Assembly (NCBI RefSeq): GCF_003426815.1
Contig: NZ_QKYK01000014.1
Span: 62,001-126,000, forward strand
Length of the DNA stretch: 64,000 nucleotides
Reading direction: 5' to 3'
Origin: Desertimonas flava
GTDB lineage: Bacteria > Actinomycetota > Acidimicrobiia > Acidimicrobiales > Ilumatobacteraceae
Shown here piece after piece: positions 18,507-27,067 of this stretch. The translations under genes and the position numbers were made by a program. Each line of letters begins with the position of its first letter. Within the stretch, counting starts at the first letter, position 1. The notes beneath the pieces were generated by a model. It had not been told where the DNA came from, did no database searches, and saw nothing but the letters and a program-made list of their open reading frames with translations.

Positions 18507-19979
18507 TCAGGCGAGCTTCTCGACGAACGACTCGAGCTGACGCAGGTTGCGGCACTCGTACACGCCGTCGGTGTGGGTGCCGTACTCGCCGACAATGGAG
18601 TCCCCGGTGTTCCAGTAGGAACGCGGCTCGGGGTTGAGCCAGTAGACGTGCCGGGCCTTGGCGGCCATCTGCTTGACGACCCAGCTCTGGCTGGCGTGGT
18701 AGTTGTTGCGGGCGTCACCGAGGAGCAACACCGTCGACTTGGGGCCGACCTCCTTGCCCCACTTCTGCCAGAACACCTCGAAGGCGTGGCCGTAGTCGGA
18801 GTGGCCGTCCACCCACACCACGTCGGCCTCGGTGTTGACGCGATGGATCGCCTCTTGGATGTCCTCGGTCGTGCGGAAGTACTCGGTGACCTCGTCGATG
18901 CCGTCGATGAAGACGAACGAGCGGACCTTGGAGAACTGGTTCTGGATGGCGTACACCAGCATCAGCGTGAAGCGGGCGAAGGCGGCCACCGATCCGGAGA
19001 TGTCGGCGATGACGATCAGCTCCGGCTTGGCCGGCCGCGGATACTTGAACTTCGGCTCGGCCGGGACACCACCGTAGGAGAGCGAGTGACGCACGGTGTT
19101 GCGGAAGTCGAGGGGCCCCTTGCGGCCGTGGCGGCGCTTGCGCGCCAGCCGTGCGGCGAGCTTGCGGGTGAGCGGATACAGGGCCTTGCGCAGCAGCTGC
19201 ATCTCGTCGCGACTGGCGTGCATGAACTCGACGTCCTCGGGCAGCGGCTTGCGCAGCGTCTTGGCCATCGCCTCGGCGCCTCGGTCGGCGACGAGACGGC
19301 GCCGGATCTCGGCTTCGATCTCGGCCTTGAACTTGTCGATGCGGTCCTGGAACTCCTCGTGCTCGAGACGTTCCTCGAGCGATGTGAGCTCCTGGTTGCC
19401 TTGCTCCCGCGAGGCCTGCATGAGCTTCTCGAGCATGCCGTCGAGGTCGAGGTTCCGCAGCGTGCGGTAGAGGTAGTACGTGCCGCCGACGGGCCGTCCC
19501 GGCTCCATGCCGGCGAACCGCTGCACCGCCTGCCGGGCCATCGCCCGCAGCATCGCCTGGTCGCCGTTGAGCAGCGCCTGCATGAGCAGCTGGGCGATCT
19601 CTTCGGCGGTGAGCGAGTCGAGGCCGCCGCCGGCGCCGGCGTTGCCCTCGCCCGCCGCCATCTGGTCCTGCATCTCGCGCCAGAGCTCGTCGAGGCTGTC
19701 CTCGTCGCCCTCGGCCAGCTTGTACTCGGGGCCGCGGAGGCTGAAGTACACCTCGAACACGGTCTCGAAACTGCGCCAGTGGGCGTTGTTCTTCACGAGC
19801 GTCGCGCCGAGGGCGTACTTGAACGCCTCGCGGTCGTCGACCGGGATGTACTGCACCGCCTCCATGGCGTCGAGGTTCTCGGTGAGGCTGACGGGAAGGC
19901 CGGCGTTGCGCAGCTCGACGACGAAGCCGTTGAGGAGCTCGAGCATCTTCGACGAGGGGGCGGCGGCGGTGTCAGTCAC
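18507..19979 (-). CDS. CoxE-like vWA domain protein
   Basis: 490 residues from GTG 19979. A mostly helical N-terminal half (LLNGFVVELRNAGLPVSLTENLDAM) is followed by a vWA domain whose MIDAS DISGS is at residues 326-330 (VIADISGSVAAF). The family partners MoxR/CoxD-type AAA ATPases in metallocofactor or chaperone-like roles. Here the likely partner is the MoxR gene at 27950-28849, same strand but about 8 kb upstream. Cytosolic; no signal peptide. Confidence 0.88.
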   Translation of the reverse strand: MTDTAAAPSSKMLELLNGFVVELRNAGLPVSLTENLDAMEAVQYIPVDDREAFKYALGATLVKNNAHWRSFETVFEVYFSLRGPEYKLAEGDEDSLDELWREMQDQMAAGEGNAGAGGGLDSLTAEEIAQLLMQALLNGDQAMLRAMARQAVQRFAGMEPGRPVGGTYYLYRTLRNLDLDGMLEKLMQASREQGNQELTSLEERLEHEEFQDRIDKFKAEIEAEIRRRLVADRGAEAMAKTLRKPLPEDVEFMHASRDEMQLLRKALYPLTRKLAARLARKRRHGRKGPLDFRNTVRHSLSYGGVPAEPKFKYPRPAKPELIVIADISGSVAAFARFTLMLVYAIQNQFSKVRSFVFIDGIDEVTEYFRTTEDIQEAIHRVNTEADVVWVDGHSDYGHAFEVFWQKWGKEVGPKSTVLLLGDARNNYHASQSWVVKQMAAKARHVYWLNPEPRSYWNTGDSIVGEYGTHTDGVYECRNLRQLESFVEKLA

Positions 19980-19980
19980 G

Positions 19981-21084
19981 GTGCCCAGAACGGTAGCTGC
20001 CGGCGAGCGATCAACAGCACCCGGAACCGGGCTCGGCTTCCGCACGGTCGGCTTCGAGAACGACTTCGCCAGCGGCGTGCTCATCGACCGGTACGTCGTG
20101 TCTGGAGACGGCCATGCGCGTGAGCTGGTCTCCCAGCTGTCGTCGCCGATGTGGGCGACCGAGGAGATCCTCGGCCTCGTGGAGTGGATGCGGGCGTACA
20201 ACGAGGAGCATCCAGACGACCCGGTTCGATTCCTCGGCACCGACGTCTTGCAGCTTCGCCAGCTGAGCTTCGACGAGATCTCCACGTACGCCGCAGACGT
20301 CGCCCCCGAGCGGGCCGCCGATGTCGATGCGACCCTGGCGGAGGTGGCCCTGCGCGGCGAGCCATACGAGCAGTTCGCGTGGTTCTTCGGACTGGCCGCG
20401 GACGAGCGGCAGGCGGTCGTCGAGAGGGCCGACGACCTGGTCCGCCTCGTCGCGACATTGCCCGTCGGAAGCGACCCCGTCCTCAAGGCGAACATCGACC
20501 AGCACGCCAGGGCGATCGCCGGGTGGTACGAGAACTATTCGCACGACACGGAGTTCCGGGCCGGGCGCGAACGGTTCATCGCCGACTCGATCGCGTGGTG
20601 GCAGGGCCTCACCGGCAGCCGGGTCGCATACTGGGCCGCCAACGTGCACACGGCTGCGGCGCCGGCACTCTCCTACTCCAATCCAGGCGACGGTGAGCAG
20701 ACCGGGGTGATGGCCGGCGGCCACATCGCGGCGCGCCTCGGCGATGGCTACGTGTCGGTCGGGAGCTGGGTCGGTCAGGGCGAGATCAGCCCGGATTACA
20801 GCGACCCGCACCCGCACCCGTTCGGGCCCCCGCCCGCAGAGTTCCTCGAAGCGACGCTGGGCCGCGCCGAGGCGGACACCTACCTGCTTCCGCTCGATAC
20901 CGACGTGCCGGGCGATGTCGCCAGGTGGCGGGCGGGGGCGGCGACAACGCTGATGATCGTGCCGTCGCTGGCCGGCGACGAGGATCCAGCCGCTCACACG
21001 ATGACGGTTCCGTCGTTGGCCGAGGCGTTCGACGCCGTCGTCTACATCGACGAGTCGAGCGCCAGCCGTCTTCTGGGTCGCTGA
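19981..21084 (+). pseudogene. Erythromycin esterase-like gene, 5'-truncated
   Basis: About 368 codons matching the C-terminal four fifths of the erythromycin esterase family: GFRTVGFENDFASGVLIDRYV, LVEWMRAYN, VRFLGTDVLQL, AIAGWYENYSHDTEFRAGRE and VAYWAANVHTA. The N-terminal segment with the GExxHG-type active-site motif is missing. The sequence begins at the divergent vWA gene, with only GTG 19981 (1 nt from that gene's start) as a start codon. If translated it would lack the catalytic Glu and first His. Most likely a remnant left by a rearrangement. Confidence 0.65.
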
Positions 21085-21142
21085 ACGCCGCCCGGCGCTG
21101 TCGGCGTGAGCGGCCGGCACCCGAGCCCGACCGCTCGGGTCG

Positions 21143-21736
21143 TCACGGTGGGGCGCTCGGCGGCGTCGTCGAGGATGCCGGCACGGTGTCGAACGTCGCC
21201 ACCGCGCCGGGTGCGACGTTGAAGGTGAGCATCACGATCCTCGTCGCCTCGTCGCCTGGCGCCGACTGCACCTGTACCACAGCGCTGAACGACTGGTCGG
21301 CTGGGCTCGCCACCACCATGTTCCACGTCATGTGCGTCGCGCCGCAGTCCGTGCCGACCTGCACGATGCCGGTGAAGATGGGGTCGTCGTACGACCTCAC
21401 CTCGAGTGTGGCGCAACCGCCGGTGAGACCGTGGGCGCGGAGAAGCTCGGTGGGGTCGGCAGCGAACGGGAACGCTGCGTACAACACGCCCGGCGCGTCG
21501 AACGACGTCAGGAAGACGTCGAGATCCGGAGACGCGGCGAGGTAGGGCTGGGCGACTCCGTCGCGCACGGCGGGCAGTGGGTCGACGTCGGTCCACGATT
21601 CGGGCACGGCGACCACGAGCAGACCGGTGGAATCGACCAACGGCACGTAGCCGTCGGGGATCGGCGGTGGCTCCGTCGTCGCCGGGGAGAGCACAGAGGC
21701 GAGCGACAGCGCGATCGTGGCGAGCACGGCGATCAC
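21143..21736 (-). CDS. Secreted protein of unknown function
   Basis: 197 residues. A short signal peptide (IAVLATIALSLASVLSPATT) precedes a compact domain with two Cys (GGCATLEV, GTDCGATH) that could form a disulphide, then a Thr/Ser/Pro tail. I do not recognise the family. GTG 21736 overlaps the stop of the LPxTG protein, so the two are coupled and may act together at the cell surface. Confidence 0.65.
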   Translation of the reverse strand: MIAVLATIALSLASVLSPATTEPPPIPDGYVPLVDSTGLLVVAVPESWTDVDPLPAVRDGVAQPYLAASPDLDVFLTSFDAPGVLYAAFPFAADPTELLRAHGLTGGCATLEVRSYDDPIFTGIVQVGTDCGATHMTWNMVVASPADQSFSAVVQVQSAPGDEATRIVMLTFNVAPGAVATFDTVPASSTTPPSAPP

Positions 21737-23742
21737 GGGAGGGTCCGCTTCCGTGTGATCACGACCAGGAAGCCACCGAGCAGCAGCGCCGTCATCGCCG
21801 CGGCGACCAGTTCGTCACTCGTGCTGCCGGTCGCCGGCAGAGTGCCACCGGGCGGAGCCGTGACCGGGGGGCCGAACGGGCGGGGTGGGCTCGTCGTCGG
21901 AGGCACGGTGACACCCGGGGGCAGGGTTGTTCCCGACGGCGGGGCGGTGCTGACCGGAGGTGCCGTGGTGGCCGGCGCGACGCTGGTCGTCGGACCGGGA
22001 GGCAGGGTGGTCGTCGGCGGGGCGAGGCAGTCGAGGTCGTCGGCGTTGATCCGCTGGCAAACGACGACGACTTCGCGATTGGCCGCCGCCGCGTCACCCG
22101 TCATGATCGCGTTGCCGGCGTCGTCCACCGCCAACACGGCCACGGCGTCGCCGGCCTGGAGCGCGTTGACCGCGGCCCCCTGCTGCACGTCCGCCTGAGA
22201 CACGTTGCCACCGGTGTTCGCCTCGGCGATCCCGAGGCTGACGATGACCGAGACCTGTCGGACGTTGGCCCGGGCCCCGCCTTCGGCGAACTGTGCATCC
22301 AGGCCTTGGAAGGCTCCGTCGAGGCGCAGGATGAGCCCCTGGAACGGGATCTCGATGCCTTGGCTGTGCGCGTCGAGGGACGCTTCGTTGGCCGAGCGGT
22401 GCACGAGGCTGAGGAGCTCGGCCATGAAGGCGGCCATCGTGACCACGGCGTCAGCGGTCTCCTGGTCGAGCGGCCGCACGGACCCGAGCGTGTTGCCGCC
22501 CGTGTTGGCGGCCGCCGCCCCCATGTTGGCCACGAGCACATCCTGCACGATGTCGATCTGGCCATCGCCGGACGCCGCGGCCAACGCCACCTGACGGACG
22601 AACGTGTCGCTCTCGTTGCCCACGGCGGTGGCATCACCGGACGCGATCGTGCCCTGGGCCGGACCGTAGCCATAGCTCTGCAACATCGCCGGGAGGAGCA
22701 TGGCGAAGAGCTGTTGGGCGACGGCGTCGTCGTCGGCCTCGCTCGCGGTCAGCAGGCCGGTCGCCACGTTCGACACGTCGTTGAGCCCACTGTTGGCGAG
22801 GGCGAACCCGACGTTGAGGACGGTCGCCCGTTGGGTGATGTTCGTCGTCGACTGATCGACACCGAGGATGTCGGCGTACTGCTCGATCTCGGTGAGCGAG
22901 TCGTTGCCGGTCGCCGACGCGTCGCCGCTGGCGATATCCCCGCCACTCGCGGCGACGCCGGTACCGGCGACCGCGTTCGTGCCGGTGTTGGCCAGCGCCA
23001 GCCCCATCCACAACGAGACGGCGACCTGCGACGAGGCGGCATCGGTGCCGGAATCGGCGTTCTGCCGAGCGATCTGGGTGAGGTACTGCTCGATGTCGAG
23101 TCCGGTCGCGTCGGCGTCGCCCGTGGCGATCACACCCGACGCGCCGGGCCCGTCCGGTGCCGACACGGCGTTGAGCCCGGTGTTGGCGAGCGCCGCGCCG
23201 ATGTTGATGACGAGGGCGACTTGAAGCAGGTTGGCGGTCGCCGAGTCGGTGAGGACGACCTCGGCGCCCTGCGTGATCGCGTTGACGTCGATCGAGCCGA
23301 CGGCGGTGGCGTCGCCGGTGTCGATCTCGGCCAGGGGCGACGACCCGTCGCCGCCCGTGTCGTCGGTGATCACCTCGTTCGAGCCGGTGTTGGCGTCGGC
23401 GACGATCGTCGCCGTGATGACCGCGGTCTGGTTCTGGTCGACCTCGGTCCCGTCGGTCCCGTCGGTCGGGCCGACGTCGGCCGAGCTCACGACCGTCGTC
23501 AGGTCGACGACCGTGTCGGGTCCGGCCGAGGTTCCGTCGGCAGTCGTCGGCTCGGGCTCGACCACGATGGTGACCGGCGTGGTCACCTCGGTGGTCGGCG
23601 AACTCGTTTCGGAGCCGTCGGTTCCGGGGGCTCCGTCGTCACCGACCGGATCCGTCCCCGGTGGAGTACTGGCGCCCACCGTCGCCGTCCCCGCGGCAAG
23701 GACCGCCGAGAACGCGGCGGCCGCCACCGCCTTGAGTTTCAT
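21733..23742 (-). CDS. LPxTG-anchored surface protein with ANTG/GDATA repeats
   Basis: 669 residues. There is a signal peptide (KLKAVAAAAFSAVLAAGTATVGA) and a Thr-rich linker. Irregular repeats of about 75-90 residues follow, each with ANTGxN, then IATGDAxATG and a Gln-containing strand (for example near LNAVSAPDG, TNAVAGTG and LNDVSNVA). Next is a Pro/Thr stalk, then LPATG, a membrane segment and RKRTLP. This is a sortase substrate layout. The repeats suggest a beta-solenoid adhesin or fibre subunit, which is inference. No sortase gene lies in the window. Confidence 0.8.
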   Translation of the reverse strand: MKLKAVAAAAFSAVLAAGTATVGASTPPGTDPVGDDGAPGTDGSETSSPTTEVTTPVTIVVEPEPTTADGTSAGPDTVVDLTTVVSSADVGPTDGTDGTEVDQNQTAVITATIVADANTGSNEVITDDTGGDGSSPLAEIDTGDATAVGSIDVNAITQGAEVVLTDSATANLLQVALVINIGAALANTGLNAVSAPDGPGASGVIATGDADATGLDIEQYLTQIARQNADSGTDAASSQVAVSLWMGLALANTGTNAVAGTGVAASGGDIASGDASATGNDSLTEIEQYADILGVDQSTTNITQRATVLNVGFALANSGLNDVSNVATGLLTASEADDDAVAQQLFAMLLPAMLQSYGYGPAQGTIASGDATAVGNESDTFVRQVALAAASGDGQIDIVQDVLVANMGAAAANTGGNTLGSVRPLDQETADAVVTMAAFMAELLSLVHRSANEASLDAHSQGIEIPFQGLILRLDGAFQGLDAQFAEGGARANVRQVSVIVSLGIAEANTGGNVSQADVQQGAAVNALQAGDAVAVLAVDDAGNAIMTGDAAAANREVVVVCQRINADDLDCLAPPTTTLPPGPTTSVAPATTAPPVSTAPPSGTTLPPGVTVPPTTSPPRPFGPPVTAPPGGTLPATGSTSDELVAAAMTALLLGGFLVVITRKRTLP

Positions 23743-23765
23743 CTGTCCGCCTCTGTGATGTCGGA

Positions 23766-23794
23766 GGGTGGGGCGGCACGCGGTCGCCCCACCC
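23766..23794 (-). terminator. Hairpin between the two surface-protein genes
   Basis: GGGTGGGGCG (23766-23775) pairs perfectly with CGCCCCACCC (23785-23794), loop 9 nt. It lies between the Asn/Gly/Ala-rich gene and the downstream LPxTG gene. The T-rich side faces the plus strand, so on the gene strand it would be a stem without U-tract that pauses or partly ends transcription. Confidence 0.55.
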
Positions 23795-23824
23795 TCGTCT
23801 TGTTTTCCCCGTGGAAGGGATCTG

Positions 23825-24775
23825 TTAGCCGTTCGCCTCGGCGGTGTTCGTCGAGGTGTTGGTGGCGGTCTGCGACACCGTCAGCGACGCCGAGTTGGTC
23901 GCCGTGGCATCGCCGGTGCTGATGGTGTTGCTGGAGCTGGAGGTGTTGCTGCCGGCGTTGGTGTTGCCACTGGTCGCCGTCCCGCCGCCACCGCCTCCGG
24001 CCGTCGCGGTGCCGCCGTCGGCGTCGCCGTCACCACCGTTGGCGTCGGCGTCGGACTCCTGGTAGGCCGAGTTGCCCTGCTCGGTGCCGTTGCCGGCGAC
24101 GTTGTGACCGCTGTTCGCGCCTGCGCTCTGGTCGACACTCACGCCGACCGACTGCGACTGGCTGACGCTGGAGCTCGCCGACGCGTTCGCCGGTGTCGGC
24201 GTGCTCGACGACGCCGTGGCATCGCCTGCCGACGACGAGGCCGTGGCCGCTCCCGCGGTCGCCGTTGCCGTGTTGCTGGACGTGTTGGTGTGCGTCTGGG
24301 AGATGTCCCCGGTCGCGTCGTTGCCCGCCGTGGCGTTGCCCGTGTCGATGGAGTTGGACGACGTGGCGTCGTTCGAGCCGCTGTTGTCGTTCGTCGCGTT
24401 GGCCTCGCCGCCGGCGCCGCCGGCGGCCGTCGCCGTGCCGCCACCGCCGAGATCGAAGATCTTGACCGGCCACGACGGCTTGCAGCCGCAGGCATCCGCG
24501 TCGGCGTCACCTCCGTTGGCGTTGGCATCGGCGTCCTGGTCGGCGTCGTTGCCCTGCCAGGTCTCGTTGAAGGCGAGGTTCCCGCCGGTGTTGGACCACG
24601 CCTTCTGGCGCAGGTCGACGTTCGCCGAAGCGCTCTGGCTGACGTTGTCGTGCGCGTCGGCCGAGGTCGGATCGGCAGGGTCATCGTTGGCGGACACGCC
24701 GCCAGCGGTGAGTGCCGTGATGCCGACCGTCGCAATGGCCGCGACAATGAGTCGCCGCCGGTGCTCTCGTTGCAT
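23825..24775 (-). CDS. Secreted Asn/Gly/Ala/Ser-rich repetitive protein
   Basis: 316 residues. It is started at ATG 24775 because a GGAGA ribosome-binding site lies 5 nt upstream and a signal peptide follows (RRRLIVAAIATVGITALTAGGVSA). The mature part is low in complexity, with motifs SNTGGN, DADANANGGDADAD, IDTGNATAGN and ISTGDATATN. These resemble the ANTG/GDATA repeats of the LPxTG neighbour. One CGCKPSW segment carries the only Cys pair. It has no anchor, so it may be a released or assembled partner. Function unknown. Confidence 0.75.
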   Translation of the reverse strand: MQREHRRRLIVAAIATVGITALTAGGVSANDDPADPTSADAHDNVSQSASANVDLRQKAWSNTGGNLAFNETWQGNDADQDADANANGGDADADACGCKPSWPVKIFDLGGGGTATAAGGAGGEANATNDNSGSNDATSSNSIDTGNATAGNDATGDISQTHTNTSSNTATATAGAATASSSAGDATASSSTPTPANASASSSVSQSQSVGVSVDQSAGANSGHNVAGNGTEQGNSAYQESDADANGGDGDADGGTATAGGGGGGTATSGNTNAGSNTSSSSNTISTGDATATNSASLTVSQTATNTSTNTAEANG

Positions 24776-25027
24776 TGCTGTCTCCTGGATGAGGGCGTCT
24801 CCGCCTGTGGATTCCTCCGGTGACGACGACGCTGGAGACAATCGCTCCCGGTCGGCGTCACGCACCCCTTCCACGTGACCCTTCCACGGTGTGTCCGCCG
24901 CACCGTCACCCGCACCCGGTGACGGTTCTATGACACGCGGCCGATCGTACCCACCACTTGTCAAGCGGTCCAGCGATTTCTTGAACCGGATTTCACGCGC
25001 CCGGTGAGCACCCGCCGGGCCGGAGAG

Positions 25028-25402
25028 TCAGCGGCGACCGATGTCGAACTCGTTGCCCTCGGGATCGGCCATCACGATCCACGAGATCTCCCCGAGGCTC
25101 CCGCTGCCGCGCCGCTCGGCGCCCAGTCCGACCAGCCGCGCGGCCTCGGCGTCGGGGTCGTCGACGTGCAGGTCGACGTGCATGCGGTTCTTGGCGACCT
25201 TGGGTTCGGACACGCCCTGCACGAGGAACATCGGCCCGGGGCGACCGTCAGCCGGGAGCAGGATCTCGTACTGCTCGACCGAGTCGGCGCGGCGGTACCC
25301 GAGCGCCGCGGCCCAGAAGTCGGCGAGCAGGTCCGTGTCGACCGCGTCGATGACGAAGAGGAGGTCGGGCGGCGACGGCGAGGCGTCGGCTGGTTCACTC
25401 AT
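25028..25402 (-). CDS. VOC (glyoxalase/bleomycin resistance fold) family protein
   Basis: 124 residues with the VOC pattern: LLFVIDAVDTDLLADFWAAALGY, MHVDLHVDDPDAEAARLVGLGAE and MADPEGNEFDIGRR, including the His and Glu usually used for metal. ATG 25402 is supported by a TANNNT box 6 nt upstream. Substrate unknown. It is in line with the OYE gene upstream (20 nt gap). Confidence 0.88.
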   Translation of the reverse strand: MSEPADASPSPPDLLFVIDAVDTDLLADFWAAALGYRRADSVEQYEILLPADGRPGPMFLVQGVSEPKVAKNRMHVDLHVDDPDAEAARLVGLGAERRGSGSLGEISWIVMADPEGNEFDIGRR

Positions 25403-25408
25403 TCCCGC

Positions 25409-25414
25409 AATGTA
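25409..25414 (-). promoter_or_regulatory. -10 element of a probable leaderless VOC transcript
   Basis: On the minus strand TACATT lies exactly 6 nt before ATG 25402. No Shine-Dalgarno sequence is present. It lies within the end of the OYE gene's flank. Confidence 0.4.
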
Positions 25415-25422
25415 CGTGGCGG

Positions 25423-26535
25423 TCACCAGTAGTGGTGCTCGTGCTCCTTGCGGTAGTCGACGACGTCGGCGGTGCGCCCCGTCGCGACGAGGCGGACCCA
25501 CTCGGGGTTGCCGAGCAGGGCTCGGCCGACGGCGGCCAGATCGAACTCACCGTCGGCGTGACGGGCTGCCAGCGCGGCGATCGAGTGTGCCTCCTGGGGG
25601 GAGACCATGCGGCTCGCCGACTGGCTGAGACCGACAGAGCCGACGGTGATGGAGGGACGGCCGGTGATGCGCTTGGCCCAGCCGGCGAGGTTGAGTGGCG
25701 AGCCGTCGAAGGCGGGATCCCAGAAGCGGCGTTGCGACGCGTGGAACATGTCGGCGCCGGCATCGACCAGTGGCCCCAACACCTCGGCCAACTCGTCGGG
25801 CGTGTCGGCCAGGCGAGCCTCGAAGGCGCGCTCTTTGAACTGCGAGAAGCGGACGACGACGGGGAATGTCGGGCCCGTCGCCGCCCGCACCGCGGCGACG
25901 ATGTCGGCGACGATCCGTGCGCGGTTGCGCCGGCTGCCGCCGTAGCGGTCGGTGCGCCGGTTCGTCGCAGCCCACAGGAACTCGTCGAGCAGGTAGCCGT
26001 GGGCCGCGTGGACCTCGACGCCGTCGAACCCGACGCGGTGAGCGGCGCGGGCGGCGTCGGCGTACGCCCCGATCAGCACGTCGACCTCGGCGGTGGTCAC
26101 CGCGTGTGAGTTGGGACGTCCGTGCTCGTCGATGCCCGACGGGGTCCACGCAGGATGCCCGTCCGGCGAGTCCCGCTGGCTTCCCATGTGCCACAGCTGC
26201 GCCACGATCGACGACCCCTCGGCGTGGACGGCGTCGACCACATGGTGCCAGCCCGCTGCCGCCTCGTCGGTCAGGCGCGGGACGTCCGGGTCGTGACCGG
26301 CGCTCGGGTGATCGACGAGGATCCCTTCGGTCACGATCAGCCCCACGCCTCCGGCCGCGCGGCGGCGGTAGTACGCCGAGTTTTTGGCCGTCGGGATCCC
26401 ATCCGGCGAGTGGCTGCGAGTCATCGGCGCCATCACGAAGGCGTTGCGGAGGGTCAGCCCGGCCACGGAGATCGGGGCGAACAGGCGGGCGGCCGACGGG
26501 TCGGTCGCCGTCGCGTCGGTTGCGAGTGCGGTCAT
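25423..26535 (-). CDS. Old yellow enzyme family NADH:flavin oxidoreductase
   Basis: A 370-residue TIM-barrel flavoenzyme that reduces activated C=C bonds. It shows VMAPMTRSHS near the N-terminus, AQLWHMGSQ, and the family signature DGVEVHAAHGYLLDEFLWAATNRRTDRYGG (in parts). The FMN phosphate region near SVGLSQ and RALLGNPEWV is present. It is divergent from a MerR gene, with a MerR-type promoter between them, so an electrophile or redox-stress response is likely. Confidence 0.93.
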   Translation of the reverse strand: MTALATDATATDPSAARLFAPISVAGLTLRNAFVMAPMTRSHSPDGIPTAKNSAYYRRRAAGGVGLIVTEGILVDHPSAGHDPDVPRLTDEAAAGWHHVVDAVHAEGSSIVAQLWHMGSQRDSPDGHPAWTPSGIDEHGRPNSHAVTTAEVDVLIGAYADAARAAHRVGFDGVEVHAAHGYLLDEFLWAATNRRTDRYGGSRRNRARIVADIVAAVRAATGPTFPVVVRFSQFKERAFEARLADTPDELAEVLGPLVDAGADMFHASQRRFWDPAFDGSPLNLAGWAKRITGRPSITVGSVGLSQSASRMVSPQEAHSIAALAARHADGEFDLAAVGRALLGNPEWVRLVATGRTADVVDYRKEHEHHYW

Positions 26536-26541
26536 AGAGGT

Positions 26542-26573
26542 ACGCTAAACCCTTACATTGACGTCAAGGTCAA
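26542..26573 (-). promoter_or_regulatory. MerR-type promoter/operator of the OYE gene
   Basis: Minus strand: -35 TTGACC (26568-26573) and -10 TAGCGT (26542-26547) are 20 bp apart, the long spacing that MerR regulators correct by twisting DNA. The perfect palindrome TTGACGTCAA fills 26558-26567, and cctt/aagg arms flank it. The -10 lies 6 nt before the OYE ATG, so the mRNA would be leaderless. Confidence 0.55.
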
Positions 26574-26605
26574 GGGTCTGTGACGGACGGCATGGAGGAC
26601 GCTCG

Positions 26606-26947
26606 ATGAGGATCGGTGAACTGGCGGCGGCGACGGGAGCGAGCGCCTGCGCCCTGCGGTACTACGAGGAGCAGAGCCTGCTGGCCAGCGAGCGCAGCCC
26701 GAGCGGTCAGCGGCACTACCCCCACTCCGCCGTCGAGCGGGTCGAGTTGATCAGGTGCCTGCTCGATGCCGGGCTGTCGAGCGCGACGATCGCCGACGTC
26801 CTGCCGTGCATCGCCGACGACACGATCCGAACGCCGTGGCTGGAACAGCGACTCGGCGAGGAGCTGCAGCGCGTCGATGAGCAACTGGCGTCACTGAAGC
26901 GGACCCGACGCCTGCTGTCGGAGGTGGTCGCCCGCTACCGGGTCTGA
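26606..26947 (+). CDS. MerR family transcriptional regulator
   Basis: 113 residues. The winged helix MRIGELAAATGASACALRYYEEQSLLASERSPSG (shown in parts) with QRHYPHSAVERVELIRCLLDAG is followed by a dimerisation coiled coil (EELQRVDEQLASLKRTRRLL). A GGAGGAC ribosome-binding site precedes ATG 26606. There are no metal-type Cys motifs. The divergent OYE gene with its stretched promoter is the obvious target. Confidence 0.92.
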   Translation: MRIGELAAATGASACALRYYEEQSLLASERSPSGQRHYPHSAVERVELIRCLLDAGLSSATIADVLPCIADDTIRTPWLEQRLGEELQRVDEQLASLKRTRRLLSEVVARYRV

Positions 26948-27067
26948 CGGCTGTCAGGTGTCGACGGCTGCTCGCTCGAACGAACCGAGGCGCTCACCGT
27001 CGCGTGTACTCTCGGCACCGACCATCGGCGACCGACGGGGCCGTCGACGTTGCGGAACGGGGTGAGG

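Noticed and set aside
18573-20123. Plus-strand open frame of 516 codons
   Set aside because: Antisense to the CoxE-like gene; Leu/Glu/Val-rich mirror without motifs.
21577-23922. Plus-strand open frame of 781 codons across the LPxTG gene
   Set aside because: Antisense to a gene with signal peptide, repeats and LPATG anchor in the right order; the plus frame is Arg/Gly noise.
22200-24700. Possible CRISPR or satellite because of recurring words
   Set aside because: Recurrence follows protein repeats (ANTG, GDATA) with variable spacing and codons; there are no uniform spacers.
26558-26586. Plus-strand promoter for the MerR gene (TTGACG, 17 bp, TGACGG)
   Set aside because: The -10 is too poor; the -35-like word is explained by the operator palindrome.
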